From Callipepla californica brunnescens (taxonomy: Eukaryota > Chordata > Aves > Galliformes > Odontophoridae), in contig JALIRH010000003.1 in NCBI GenBank assembly GCA_023055505.1, positions 31,188,842 to 31,252,841 on the forward strand: a stretch of 64,000 nt of DNA, written 5' to 3'. Shown one piece after another: positions 1 through 10,400 of this stretch (position 1 is the stretch's first letter; each line of letters begins with the position of its first letter). The notes beneath the pieces were generated by a model. The model had not been told where the DNA came from, did not search any database, and saw only the letters and a list, made by a program, of their open reading frames with translations. Both the position numbers and the translations under genes were made by a program.

Positions 1-299
1 CGCTTCCCTCTTCTGTGGGATATCTGATATAAGAAAGCCATCTAGCGTTAACTTGCAGAAGTGAAAGCCGCACACAAAAGAGCTCGGGAAGATTAACGCG
101 AGCAGTTCCCTGTTAACTTCTATTTTTTATGACGCAGGAAAAAAAAAAAACAAACTCATTTCCCCTAGCAAATCCAGGATGCAAGCAGCCATCGGGACTA
201 CCAGCGCATGAAAGCGACCCAGCATCCATTCGCCTCTCTGCCCGCGGACTGCTAACGGCCACATCTGACGTCTGTCAACTTCGGAGTTGGCTTTGTCAG
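1..299. other. Left flank of CpG island, no gene seen
   Basis: Mixed-composition DNA leading into the CpG island. It has a short poly(A) tract near 138-150 and no recognisable coding sequence. If the minus-strand first exon ending at 891 is real, this stretch is the start of its first intron. The short reading frames on both strands look like chance frames. Confidence 0.5.
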
Positions 300-890
300 G
301 AGCGCGCAGCGCTGCCTCCACACCCGCAGGGACGCGCAGCTCCCGAGAGGAACAGGGCCAGGGGAACAGACCCACGTAAAGTCCATCCCGAGGGGCTGCC
401 GCGCAGCGAACCGAGCGCGGAGCTCGGACGGCGGAGCGCGGCACCCGCCCCGGAGGGGTACAAGGCAACAAAGAGTGAGTGCTGAAGGATAGGGCTAGAA
501 ACGCAGGTCGAGCCCCGCACGCGGTAACTAAGTAAAAAGCATGACATCCACTTAAGGAAGCAGCAGGGGCCGTACGGCCTTCCCCCTCCGCTCCGAGCGA
601 ACTTCACTCCGCGATTGCGGCGATCTCCGCGGCGCTCTTGGAAGCCCGGAGCCCCGCGCCGGGTCCGAGCTGCTCCCAGCGGGGCAGCACCGCCCCGAGG
701 CGCTCAGCCCCGCACCTCCCGCCGGGCGTTACGTACGCGGCGGATCGCACCGCTGCTGCCTCTCGGTCCGCCGAGCCCGGAGAAAGCGGAGCTTCGACCC
801 GCGAGGCACCTGGCGGGGAAAAAACCCCCGCAGATCTCCCCCGGTCGCCCTGCCCGCGGCCGGCTCCGCTCCGCTCCGCTCCTCCCTTAC

Positions 891-941
891 CTGCTGCCGC
901 CGCTGCCCTCGCTCCAGCCGCTCCGGCCGCGGGACCCCCAT
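891..941 (-). CDS. Possible 17-codon coding start in candidate exon 1
   Basis: A minus-strand ATG (941-939) has G at -3 and G at +4, a good Kozak context. It runs in frame for exactly 17 codons to the donor at 891, giving a phase-0 junction. The peptide would be MGVPRPERLERGQRRQQ, which is basic and Arg/Gln-rich, and I do not recognise it. The frame stays open far upstream only because the island is GC-rich, so openness is weak support. The exon may equally be untranslated. Without the next exon no family can be given. Confidence 0.2.
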
Positions 942-1160
942 CGCCCACGCAGGCTCCGCTGCCCCCTCGCCGCTCCTCCCGCTCCGGCCGTCCCTCGGGA
1001 CGCGGAGCCGCGAAAGGACGCGACTAGAGAGCGACCGCTGGGATCCCGTGCGGCTCCTCCTCCTCCTCCTCCAGTCGCAACCCGCTCCCTCGCGCTCTGC
1101 CCGGCGCTGGCTCTCGAGTGCGCTCCGCCGCCGGACGGGAGGGGAGGCGGAGGGAGAGGC
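891..1160 (-). other. Candidate first exon of a leftward gene
   Basis: On the minus strand the sequence reads GCAGCAG then GTAAGG, with the last exon base at 891 and the intron GT at 890-889. This is a near-perfect vertebrate donor inside a CpG island and downstream of the paired CCAAT boxes. The 5' end at about 1160 is a guess from promoter spacing. The exon would be GC-rich and contain a (GAG)n run at 1054-1072. It may be wholly 5' untranslated, or it may include a short start of coding sequence at 941-891. The next exon lies to the left, outside the window, so I cannot name the gene. Confidence 0.45.
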
Positions 1161-1211
1161 GGGAGCAGCCCCGCTCACGCCCGCTCCCTCCGTCCCCCGC
1201 ACGCACTCAAG

Positions 1212-1330
1212 CTCCGCCCCCCGCCGGCCCCGCCTCCCATTGGCTCCTCCGCTTCGGTCCCGGGGGAGCGCGAACTCCCCATTGGCCGCTCGAGCTGTCG
1301 CGCAACCCGACAGCCAGGCTCCGCCCCGCG
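1212..1330 (-). promoter_or_regulatory. Core promoter motifs: GC boxes and paired CCAAT boxes
   Basis: ATTGG is read on the plus strand at 1239-1243 and again at 1281-1285, so both are CCAAT on the minus strand, exactly 42 bp apart (about four helical turns). GC-box-like CCGCCCC and CCCCGCC strings lie at about 1214-1236 and 1320-1327. NF-Y bound to CCAAT boxes 60-100 bp upstream of the start site, with Sp1 at GC boxes, is a standard TATA-less arrangement. For minus-strand transcription it would place the start near 1140-1190. NF-Y can work in either orientation, so direction rests mainly on the splice donor at 891. Confidence 0.6.
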
Positions 1331-1678
1331 GCGTGCCGGCCGCCTCCCTCCTTCCCCCGGAGCGGGTCGCGGGTGGGGACGGCGGGGTGCTTCGCCGCTG
1401 GGTGTGCGGCCAGCAACAGGTGGGCCGGGGGGTGGGAGCACGGGAGTCCTTCAGCCGTCGTAGTGCCCGAGCCGAGCTCCAGCTGAGCCCCGCTTCGAGA
1501 AGGGTCGTGTCCTCCGAGCTGCCCTGCGAGGTCTGCTCCAGTGCAAACTGCGGGCGGTCAGGAGAGGCTGCGCTTTCCCCCCCCACGCCCCCATCCCGCC
1601 TTTAGCACGCGTGGTTTGCCTGCCAAATGAACCTCGAGCGGGCACCCGCGTTTTCCTCCCCCTCCTCCACTCGTTCCG
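1330..1678 (+). other. Possible divergent plus-strand first exon
   Basis: Two plus-strand donor-like sites lie at the right edge of the island. AACAG|GTGGGC has its exon end at 1419, and TTCCG|GTAAGC has its exon end at 1678. The second coincides with the sharp fall from CpG-rich to ordinary sequence, as often seen at the end of a first exon. Neither donor is as good as the minus-strand one at 891. No convincing peptide is encoded. If real, this is more likely a divergent long noncoding RNA or an untranslated first exon of a gene with a very long first intron. Confidence 0.2.
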
Positions 1679-1680
1679 GT

Positions 1681-2042
1681 AAGCAAACCGAGGTCTGGTT
1701 TGGGGATTTGTATTTCCCCACTCCGGTTCTGCGGCCAGTCCTGCAAGAGGCCAAGCACGCGGAGGCTGCGAAACAGAAGATGTTATCAGCACTGACACAC
1801 TTGCTCCCAGCTGCTACCTTGTGTATCACTGGAAATAAAGGCTGCTCCGGCAGAACCCAACAGAACATCCCACGGCTGTTTCGTTCTTTCAGCCCTCCTG
1901 CTCATTCTCCCCTCTGTCCGCACCCACCTCTCGCACACAGTGCTGCTGTGCTGCCCTCCAGGCTCCTCCTCACTGCCCACCCCGTGCTGGGAACTGGGGA
2001 AGGTTTTAGTGGAAAGGAACTGCCAAACATCCAAGGTACCCA
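1681..2042. other. Right shoulder of CpG island, nothing identified
   Basis: CpG density drops here. The stretch is moderately GC-rich with pyrimidine-rich patches. I see no repeat, no RNA gene and no recognisable protein. A 145-codon plus-strand frame covers 1627-2064, but it has no family resemblance and runs into the CR1 tail that follows. Confidence 0.5.
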
Positions 2043-2277
2043 AGACAGGCTAAATGTTAGGTGATAAGGAAAAGGCTTATTTTACTGTAGGGGTGGGGAA
2101 GCACTGGAACAGGTTGCCCAGAGGTGGATGCCCTGTTCCTGCAGACATCCAAGGTCAGGCTAGGTGGGGCTCAGCAACCTGATCGAGCTGTAGGTGTCCC
2201 TGTTCACTGCAGGGGAGTTTGACTAGCTGGCCTTCAAGGGTCCCTACCAACCCAAACATTTCTTTGATTTTTATGAG
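2043..2277 (+). mobile_element. CR1 LINE fragment, 3' end, plus strand
   Basis: The stretch matches the 3' part of an avian CR1 non-LTR retrotransposon in sense orientation. It shows a "gaagcactggaacaggttgccca"-type segment near 2098-2121, then "atgccctgttcctgcagaca" and "gtaggtgtccctgttcactg". It ends with "ccctaccaacccaaac" near 2250-2265. The terminal ATTCTATG-type octamers are decayed. Only the reverse transcriptase tail and 3' UTR region remain, as in nearly all CR1 copies, which are 5'-truncated at insertion. Matching is from memory of the consensus. Confidence 0.88.
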
Positions 2278-5200
2278 TCTACTATTCAGTAAAAACAAAC
2301 AAAAACAACCACCCAACAAATGCAAGTGAACAAAACTGTGCTCTTCCATTTGAATCACACCGTAGACCACGTGCCTCCTGGAAGGTTAACTTCTTTAAAA
2401 GCTCGTCCAGCAAACGTCAGTGGAACGATGGGGAATTATGTGAGGTGCAAGGAACACGCAGTGAGACAGTGTGCACTTGCTCATGATTTCCCTGCAGGCC
2501 AAGCTCTCATAGCACCGCTTCTAGGGATGCTTGCTGCAGAGTCTCCTTCACTCCAAAACCCAGCTGACTTCCTGGGGCTCAGGCTCTTCACAGCAATTGC
2601 TGACTACACTCCCCCTTGCTGACAGTCGTGCTTTACTCTGCACCTCTTGCTTCTGGATGGCCAGAGAATCCCCCCAGCAGCCCGAGAGCTTTGCAGGAGC
2701 AGCTCCCCACGCTAGCAGCCACCGCTAGGTGTCCTCTGCGCAGGCACTACGCTCTCTCTGCACGTTCCCTTTGCGGGAGCCGCCTGCTTAATGCCCGAGC
2801 TGCCTTTGCCTGTGGCTGATCTCTGCAGCCTGCATCGCCAGCCCGGCTACACTGTTCTTTTTACGAGCTTGGCTACGTTTCACGCTCAAACGCAGGAAGC
2901 TGGTACGATGCTGTACTAACAGGTTACAGAGCTGTAATATTTCGCGTGCTGAGAACGTTCGCATTCGCTTACTGGGTTTTCTTTTAATGTCTCGTTTTAC
3001 AAAGCACTTTGGATACAAAGCAGCTTTCTCTGAGAATATTTCGGCGTTTCGCTTATCCCTTCCTGCACACAGGATGAATTCAGCCTGTGTCGGAGGGCTT
3101 AATTTGGACATGAGAAAAACTGAAGCACTCTGCTGATGCGGAGCCTCTGAGGCTGACATCCACAGGCTACCTACGGCACTGCGTGTGGATGGGCAGATCC
3201 TTCTCAGCTGGCAGAAAGCGCTTTGGGATGGAATGGTGCTACCTCACTTGGCAGGTCTACATGGTTACAGACAACAAGCCAAATGTGTGTAGGCTGCATT
3301 CACAAAATTATGCATTACCTGCATCTTGACAAGATCCAGCACACTGATATGTATCAGGGTTTTGTTGCCGGTGATCACTGCTTTTTATTTTTATTTATTT
3401 ATTTTTTTCCTCCCTTTTCCCTTCCTTTTTAAATTATCCCTTTCTCAGACCCTCAGTATCACTCATTTGGCTTCCAGGCTACCATCTGTGTACCCTCAGG
3501 GAGTCAACAAGAGAAGAACAAGTGCCAAAAAGCAGAGCACAGGTGAAAAGAGGTAAACAGGAGGTTCTTAAAATAGTAAAGGGCTGCTTAAGCTTCTAGA
3601 GCACAAAAGCATATGACTAAGAGGAATCCCTTGCCCAAACTAAAAACCGATATACATAAAAATATAATTGGAAAGAGTGGGGAGGAAGAGGAAACTTCAG
3701 CTTCTAATTCATCCAGAATGCAAGTATTTCACTTGAACTGTCTATTAAAGGACATTTTTCTCCGATGTGAGATAAATCATTTGCAGCAGAACATCCTGGC
3801 CTTTGACATTAGGGATACAGAGCATATCGTAACAGTTTAGCCAATGGCCAGAGAGCATACGAAGAGAAGTCAAACAGAAGACAGGGCACAGCTCAGACAA
3901 CTCTGATCACAATGGATGCTAACTCTTCCCAGCAGCATCTTCACTTGCCCCTTCATGTTGAATTCTGGAGTAGGGGCAGAGCCTACTAAGCTCCACCATG
4001 TTTGAAGCCAGCCTTCAGACACTGTTAACACGCAGGGAGTTGATCCAGCATCTCATACAGGCTGCTGCCAGTGGCAGCGTGACAGCCAGAAATGGACTTG
4101 CCCATTCATTGTGGTGGAAGTGGGCCGAAGTGGGATCTGTGGAAGTTGTGCAGGAGATGAAGAAAACATCCGGTAGCCACATGATGAGGCACGTTTTGCT
4201 GACACAAGGTACTCATGAATAGGCAAGTAGAAAATTTAGGTTTGTTTCCTCAGCTTTGGGCGCAAGCCTAGAATCTGGCTGAAGTAAGTAGGCGCAGAGC
4301 ACAGGGTCTCACTAATGCTGAAAGATGTCATTTCCCTCACAAAACCTCTCCTGTGGCATTGCTCAGTTGTATTCTGAGGCATTTAACAAAGTGAGGCGCA
4401 ACACTAACCCTTTAAGGCAACCTCACCTCCCTCTGGCCACACTGCAGGAAAGCTTCAAGAAGCAGCTGCTGGTTTTGCACTCCGTGTGAGTCACCAAGCC
4501 ATCCATAGGCTGGTGCTACTGTGGCACTGCAGGCAAACCCCAGGTTTCAGGCTCCTGCAGCTCCAGCAGCCTTGGAGCCACAAGCTAGGCCTCGGGACAT
4601 ATGAGCCCTTTTTCCAGTAACTACAGCTGTTTGGCAGTTTCTTGCTCCTAAGGGTAGGCTGAGGGTGGATTTTGCTCCTCTAACCCCAAACTGCCCTTTC
4701 ATTTGGACATTATGGGGGTGACACCGTGTACTCACATTCTGTAAGGGACCCATTTCACACAATGCTCTTAAAGCACAAGCGCAATTTACCACAATGCTAG
4801 TATTTCATCCCCAAGACTTCCCTAAACTATAAGCGATTCAGTAAAACAAAATGTCTTCTGTTCTTGAAAGCTCAGATGGAGGAAAATACTATTGGTTTTA
4901 ATTTGCAATATCCTTCAAATGAATCCCCTATTAACCAGAGGAGCAGGCAGTATTTCATCTCGCTTCCTCTAGTTTACTTACTACTGCTTCCCTTCGCTGT
5001 GGTTTACCAGCAGGAAACCGCTGGAGGGGACATATCCAGATGAGATTAAACAACATACAATTATTGTCTTTACTATTACCAGGCTGGCAGTTTCTCTGCT
5101 AGATGCTGAAATGAGAGCCACAGCCATTTTGGCTTCCATTCACTGTGGAAAGAAGCAACTCTTTTAACTCCATACTCCCAGCCCCAAACTATTTCATTTG

Positions 5201-7499
5201 CAAAAGGCTGTTTTTGCTTTGGCTAGGTTCACCCACCAGCAATGGGCATCTCCAGGGGTAATATCATGGTGCTGCACAGAAGCTGTAGCCTCTCCTCTGC
5301 TGAGGTGAGGTAGGAGGGAAGCCACTAAAGGGTTTCTTCCAGTAGTGGTGAGACAACCACCTGTCTGCCTGACTCAGCACATTCAGCCCCAGGTTCCACT
5401 TGATAGTCTACCAATGGATGCAAAAATTCAAGGGTACAGATATGGAAGAAGAGAGGAAGACATAAATGAAAAAAATAAGATAAAAGGCAGATTTCTCTTG
5501 GACTCTGTTGGTCTCACTGTACTGCAGATAGTCTGTCTGAATTTCTCATATGTTGCTATCTGGGGTAACACATTACCACTATGCAGCTGTGTATAAAGAC
5601 CTGTATAAAGCCTAAGAAATATGCAGCCATCACATATGTCACTTTTTATGTGAATAAGGGCAGTAATAACAAATACCTAACACAGATGATCAGCTTGGAC
5701 CTGCAAAAATCTTTCAGACTTTTATGGGGTCAGTACTCTTCTGCACTTCCCACAGAGTGCTGCTGTACTCTTTATCAGAAGCCTTCACTGAATTGAAAAG
5801 ACCTCTCTAATCCTTTAGCTACTTCACAGATAGTGAGACTTCATTCATTCCTGAGGAATTTCTCCTGCCAGGTAAAAGAAAGTTCACCCAAGAAGGAAAT
5901 GTCCTCACTGCAAATAGGTTGCAACATCTTACTGCTGGGGAGGGACGGGAAAGGACTGGAGCAAACTGGCATGATGAGGCTTGTGAATGAAATCAGCCAG
6001 GGGAAAAAGAGCCCAGGCACCATGAGACCGGCTGTTTCAGCATATCTCCCAGGCAACTTCTGCTGGCAGGTCCCTTAATGTTTGCATCTCACTTCAGGCA
6101 GGCTGATAATAGGCACAAGAATTCCATTACAATAACCACTGAATTCAGTTTTCAATGAAACCACTCTTTCTTTGGTTGCCATTAAGTTGACAAGCATGCT
6201 TTCTGGGACTGACGTTTTCCAGGTTGGTTTTTAGCACACGTCAACTTTGGGATATTTGAAAGGTGAAAGAAAATCCATTGAGCTACTGAAGTATGCAAAG
6301 ATTATTTTTCATGTGGTCTAACTCAAACTTTTGCATTGACTAACTCAGAAGAATGTGAAATTGAGACTAAACATAATTATTTTGTAAAACTCCTTAGCTC
6401 TTGATAAAGCACATGCCCAGAGCTAATTTTTAAGAAGTTTTAAAATTGTAGCATTTCTCACTTAGTAGTTTTACTATGTTTGTTAGCACTTCTGTATGAA
6501 TCATTTTAAGATTCTGTAATGAGATCTAATTGCATCTCTTTTTTTTTTTTTTCAAAAATGGAATAAAAGATTTTTTAATATTTTGACTAGACAGTTCTTT
6601 CAATAACCGAGGCAGACTGAAAAAAGTGAAGACACTATGAAATCACTATTGATCTCACTACACTAATCTAATTTATTTGGGAAAGACTAAAGGCAGTGAT
6701 GCAAAGTATGGGAAATCCATTCTGAGACATAGAGATTGATCTTTGTTAAGGGCATCCTACTGGAGGAAAATTTGTTAATACCTTTTCAATCTCCCATAAA
6801 TTCTTGGACTTAAAAGCTCTAATGGCTCATTTGTGATAATCCAGTCTGACCTCGCATATATGACATGTCATTGAACTTCCAAGAATTAATTCTTGCTTCA
6901 ACTAGGTGTCTTCTATTAAAATGTCCTGTCTTTCTGTGTGCATTCTCACTGATGGAAAATGTACTGAAGTCCTTGGTAGACTGCTTCAATTACATTTGCT
7001 GTTCAAAATGTGTGCCATATTTGTTCCTAGTTTGAACAGTCTGCCTTTCAGTTAATGCCCTTGTTATACTTTTGTCCGCTATACTGAAACGTGCATTCAT
7101 GCTATGTTCTCAGTGCTGGTACATGCTGATCACAACGGAGTTATTTCTCAATCAGTTCCTTCATAAAGTAAATAGACACCATTACTCTCAGAGCTTTTCA
7201 CTATGAGCTGTTTTTCATTTCTCACAATAATTCTCGTGGCTCTTTTCTGATTTTACTTCCCAAGATCTTTTGAAATTCCTTCCTGAAATAAAGAAGAACG
7301 TAGGTGTAGATGATAATGCTCTCAAGAACCGCTTTCTCAAGCATGTGTCCCTGTTAAGTTGCTACTGGATGTGTCTGTTAATTACTTTTCAAACTATGCC
7401 AGTAGAATCTAGGTTCCTATTCTGCCCTGTATCTCTGTTGCAATTCTGTCCTTACGACATTCAGTTTAAAACAGCAGAATGATAAGGAACAATCATGAC
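2278..7499. other. Noncoding stretch, no gene recognised
   Basis: GC content falls steadily toward AT-rich DNA past 6.1 kb. Low-complexity patches include a T-rich pyrimidine tract at about 3382-3431 and a poly(T) run at 6539-6552. The longest open frames are 123 codons on the minus strand (2788-3159) and 103 codons or fewer elsewhere. Their translations have no domain, repeat or signal I recognise. I found no tRNA, snRNA or microRNA-like hairpin here. Confidence 0.55.
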
Positions 7500-10400
7500 T
7501 TACTCTTATGTAGTAGCTCTGCTGACCAACATTTGGAGTTGAAGCACAGAACATTTTAATTCACAGGAAGATTCTAAAATCTTACAGAAGTCATTTGTTT
7601 TAGTTCCCTAAAATACATCCAGTGTAATGCAAATTACTGTACCTTTGATGGCTCACCCGCATGGCCCAAAGCTGCACTTAACTCTTCTATCTTTGGGGTT
7701 AAGTGGTAGATGATAATGTCTTACTTGGATCACGTACACATGAAGTGAATTTCACTGGTAAGTAGGGCTCACATGAGAGAAACAAAGGTGTGTCACTTTC
7801 AGCCTGGGCCTCATAATAACCTCAGACAGAGCTGCCCTTGTTCTATGTTGTGACGCTCTACTGATAGTGCTGCTTTCAAAACCTTCCCTGCAAATAAACA
7901 CTTTCCCCACAGGAATTCACAAAAGATGAAAACTGAGGATGGCTAGGCCCAACATGTTTGACTATCCACTGGTGCCAGATACATGTCATCTGATGGGTCC
8001 ACTAGTGATCTTTGGAGACTGAACCTGCTCCTGCCTATTGAAAACTGATAGGAAATACTTGGAATTTAATTTCTCAAATGCTTGAAGAACATGGATAAGT
8101 GTTTTGCACACCTAGTGTGTCTCCTGGCATTCTGGAATTGCTGAATCATGTTTTTCAATTACCTTGCAAGCTGTGTGCACTTTTGAAAAAATGCTCACTT
8201 CTTTGTCATCCACAGCTCCATTTTCTAGTTTTGCAGCCTGCTAAATGGGTAACAGTGTAGCAGGAAACAAAGAGTTTCTGACTCATCCATCATGAGACAT
8301 CTTAACGACTCAGTGAGTTTTATTCTTCTGCTGTGACTCTACTCTCAGCGTTTGGACTAGTATCACAACATTATCAATACGGTTTTTTTTCTGACGCTGC
8401 ATTTAAACTTACAAATTCACTGAGCTTTCTGCTTCAAAAATGAGCAAGCCACAACAGACACGTTCTATATACTCTGTTTTCTTAGTGCTTAGCTTACAAG
8501 TGATTTCATCCCACACCAAGTAGCATGAGTAGTTTGGCAGCAAGGCACAGCACCCCAGCAGAACTGAGCAATAGCAGCTTTGCTGAGTTGCATCCCCATT
8601 CCAGGCAACATTCTGCACAGGAGCAATGCAGTTTTTAGCAGGAAAAGTTTGAGGTATTCAGCCCCAGAAATACTATTACAATAGAGGCTTTATTGCTCAG
8701 CCAGCTGCTTTCAATTTGAGCAGCTTGGCTACTTGCTGCTACTTAGGTGGCCAGAATCTGCAAAGTGATCCAGTCACAAGGCATGCAGGTCCATACTGCC
8801 AGGCCTGGAGAAGTGGGAAGCTTCAGGTTCTCAGACAAGCCAATCATGCTCATGAGATCCCAAAGGGAGTTATGACAGGCACACATGGCATTAGCTGAGC
8901 CCCGTGATGTTCTATTGCAGTTATTTAATCATTTAAATACCATTTGAGAAACGTCAGAACATATCAGATTCTCTTTATCTTCTTTGTTTTTCCAGTTTTT
9001 CCTGTTTTATCATTTCCATTTGTTACTGTTGCTTTTTCCATTTTATGCTCTAAAGTCATTTTATGTGAGTTACTGGATTTGACAGCCTGCCACTGTGGAC
9101 ACTGGAGAACTGGAGGAGACAAGCAACCATATAACCTTCCTCTTCTGGCCTGACTGAAAGCTTCCTGACATTGGGAATTTCTTACTTTTCTTCAGCGAGT
9201 TTTATTTCAGAGTCTGATAGCACAAATTTGGTACAGTGTAAAGAGAGAGAGGTAAGGTGGGCAGCTTTCAAATGCCAGAGAACATTGCTCTCTCTCCTCT
9301 CCCCCCTGACTGAAAAATGTCACGCTGCTTCAAAGCTAGGTTGCATTTACAGATCACCAGGAGTAGGCTCTGGCTTGAAGAGGTTGCAGTAGCACCAGAA
9401 GGTGCAACAGCTGGGCAAGCAGTGCAGCACCCCAAATTGTGAGCCCTGCTGAGGGATAAGCCCACAGAATCTGGCAGCACAGTGGTCACAGGGCTGTGCT
9501 GCTTTCAGGACATGTAGGTACGTACAGTGTTAAAGTTAGCCACATGAATTTATCTCTACAAACTTGGTCAGAAGTGCTCTTTGCATGGTGCCTCAGAACA
9601 ATGCAAACATCCCCATTACCTTATTTCATGGTTTGCTTGCTGTTACTCTTGTTTGCTTTCTATCCTTTACAAATCAGATGCAGAAGTAAAAAGATAATTC
9701 ATCCATTAAATAGACTGGTGGACACAATAACATTCACCACAGTGTTTGCCTGTTCTACCGGTTGGTTGATAATGTAATTACTCTTTGCATAACAGCTAAA
9801 AAATGAACAGACCTAAGGATCATGTTTCCAGAAAGTTTTGCACAGATTCTGTAAATGAGATAGTGACACTCAGATAATCTCCTGATTCTTATTGCTTTTG
9901 AAAGGCTGGTATTTTTGTAGATACTATCTTCCTAATTTTGTTGAGTGAGCATGTCTGCACTAGGTGGGAACTGTTTCTTTCTGGTCTGCTTTCCTTTTCA
10001 CACACATTGTAAAGGGGGACTGTGAGGTATGTTACCTTTCGCCTATCAAAACAACATCACTTCATAGTGGGGCATAGAAAAGCTGCAAATTGGCTTTTAT
10101 TTTTACACTGTGCCTTTCAATTTTCCCTGCACAGCAACTCCCCATCATATGCTCTGAATGTGGATGGTGCCAGGCCCAGCTGCTCACTGCAGAAGTGATC
10201 ATCAGCTCTTCAGTTTAGGTTACTCCAAACTTGAGAAGGGTTGGGAAAACAGGTATGAAGGACCACTTAATTCCTCTCAGCCAAGGAACAAAGACAACTC
10301 AAAATAAAGGAAAGGAAAATGCATTTAGTCTAGCTATTTGTTTTGGCAGTTGAAAGTTAGTTTTAATTACGCTGAATGCCTCATGAAGTGCTATCTTACA

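Larger units (their letters stand above)
300..1640. promoter_or_regulatory. CpG island promoter region
   Basis: From about 300 to 1640 the sequence is very GC-rich with dense CpG dinucleotides. The 62 kb to its right is AT-rich and CpG-poor. The block contains GC boxes (for example around 1214-1236 and 1320-1327), two CCAAT boxes, short CTCCG and CTC reiterations, and splice-donor-like sites on both strands. CpG islands of this length in birds usually mark constitutive or developmental promoters and are often bidirectional. Long open frames on both strands here are a by-product of GC richness (few stop codons) and are not evidence of coding. Boundaries are judged by eye. Confidence 0.88.

Noticed and set aside
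615..1605. Long open frames on both strands in the CpG island (up to 285 codons)
   Set aside because: GC-rich DNA lacks stop codons. The translations are Arg/Pro/Ala/Ser-rich without domains, overlap on both strands, and cross promoter motifs.
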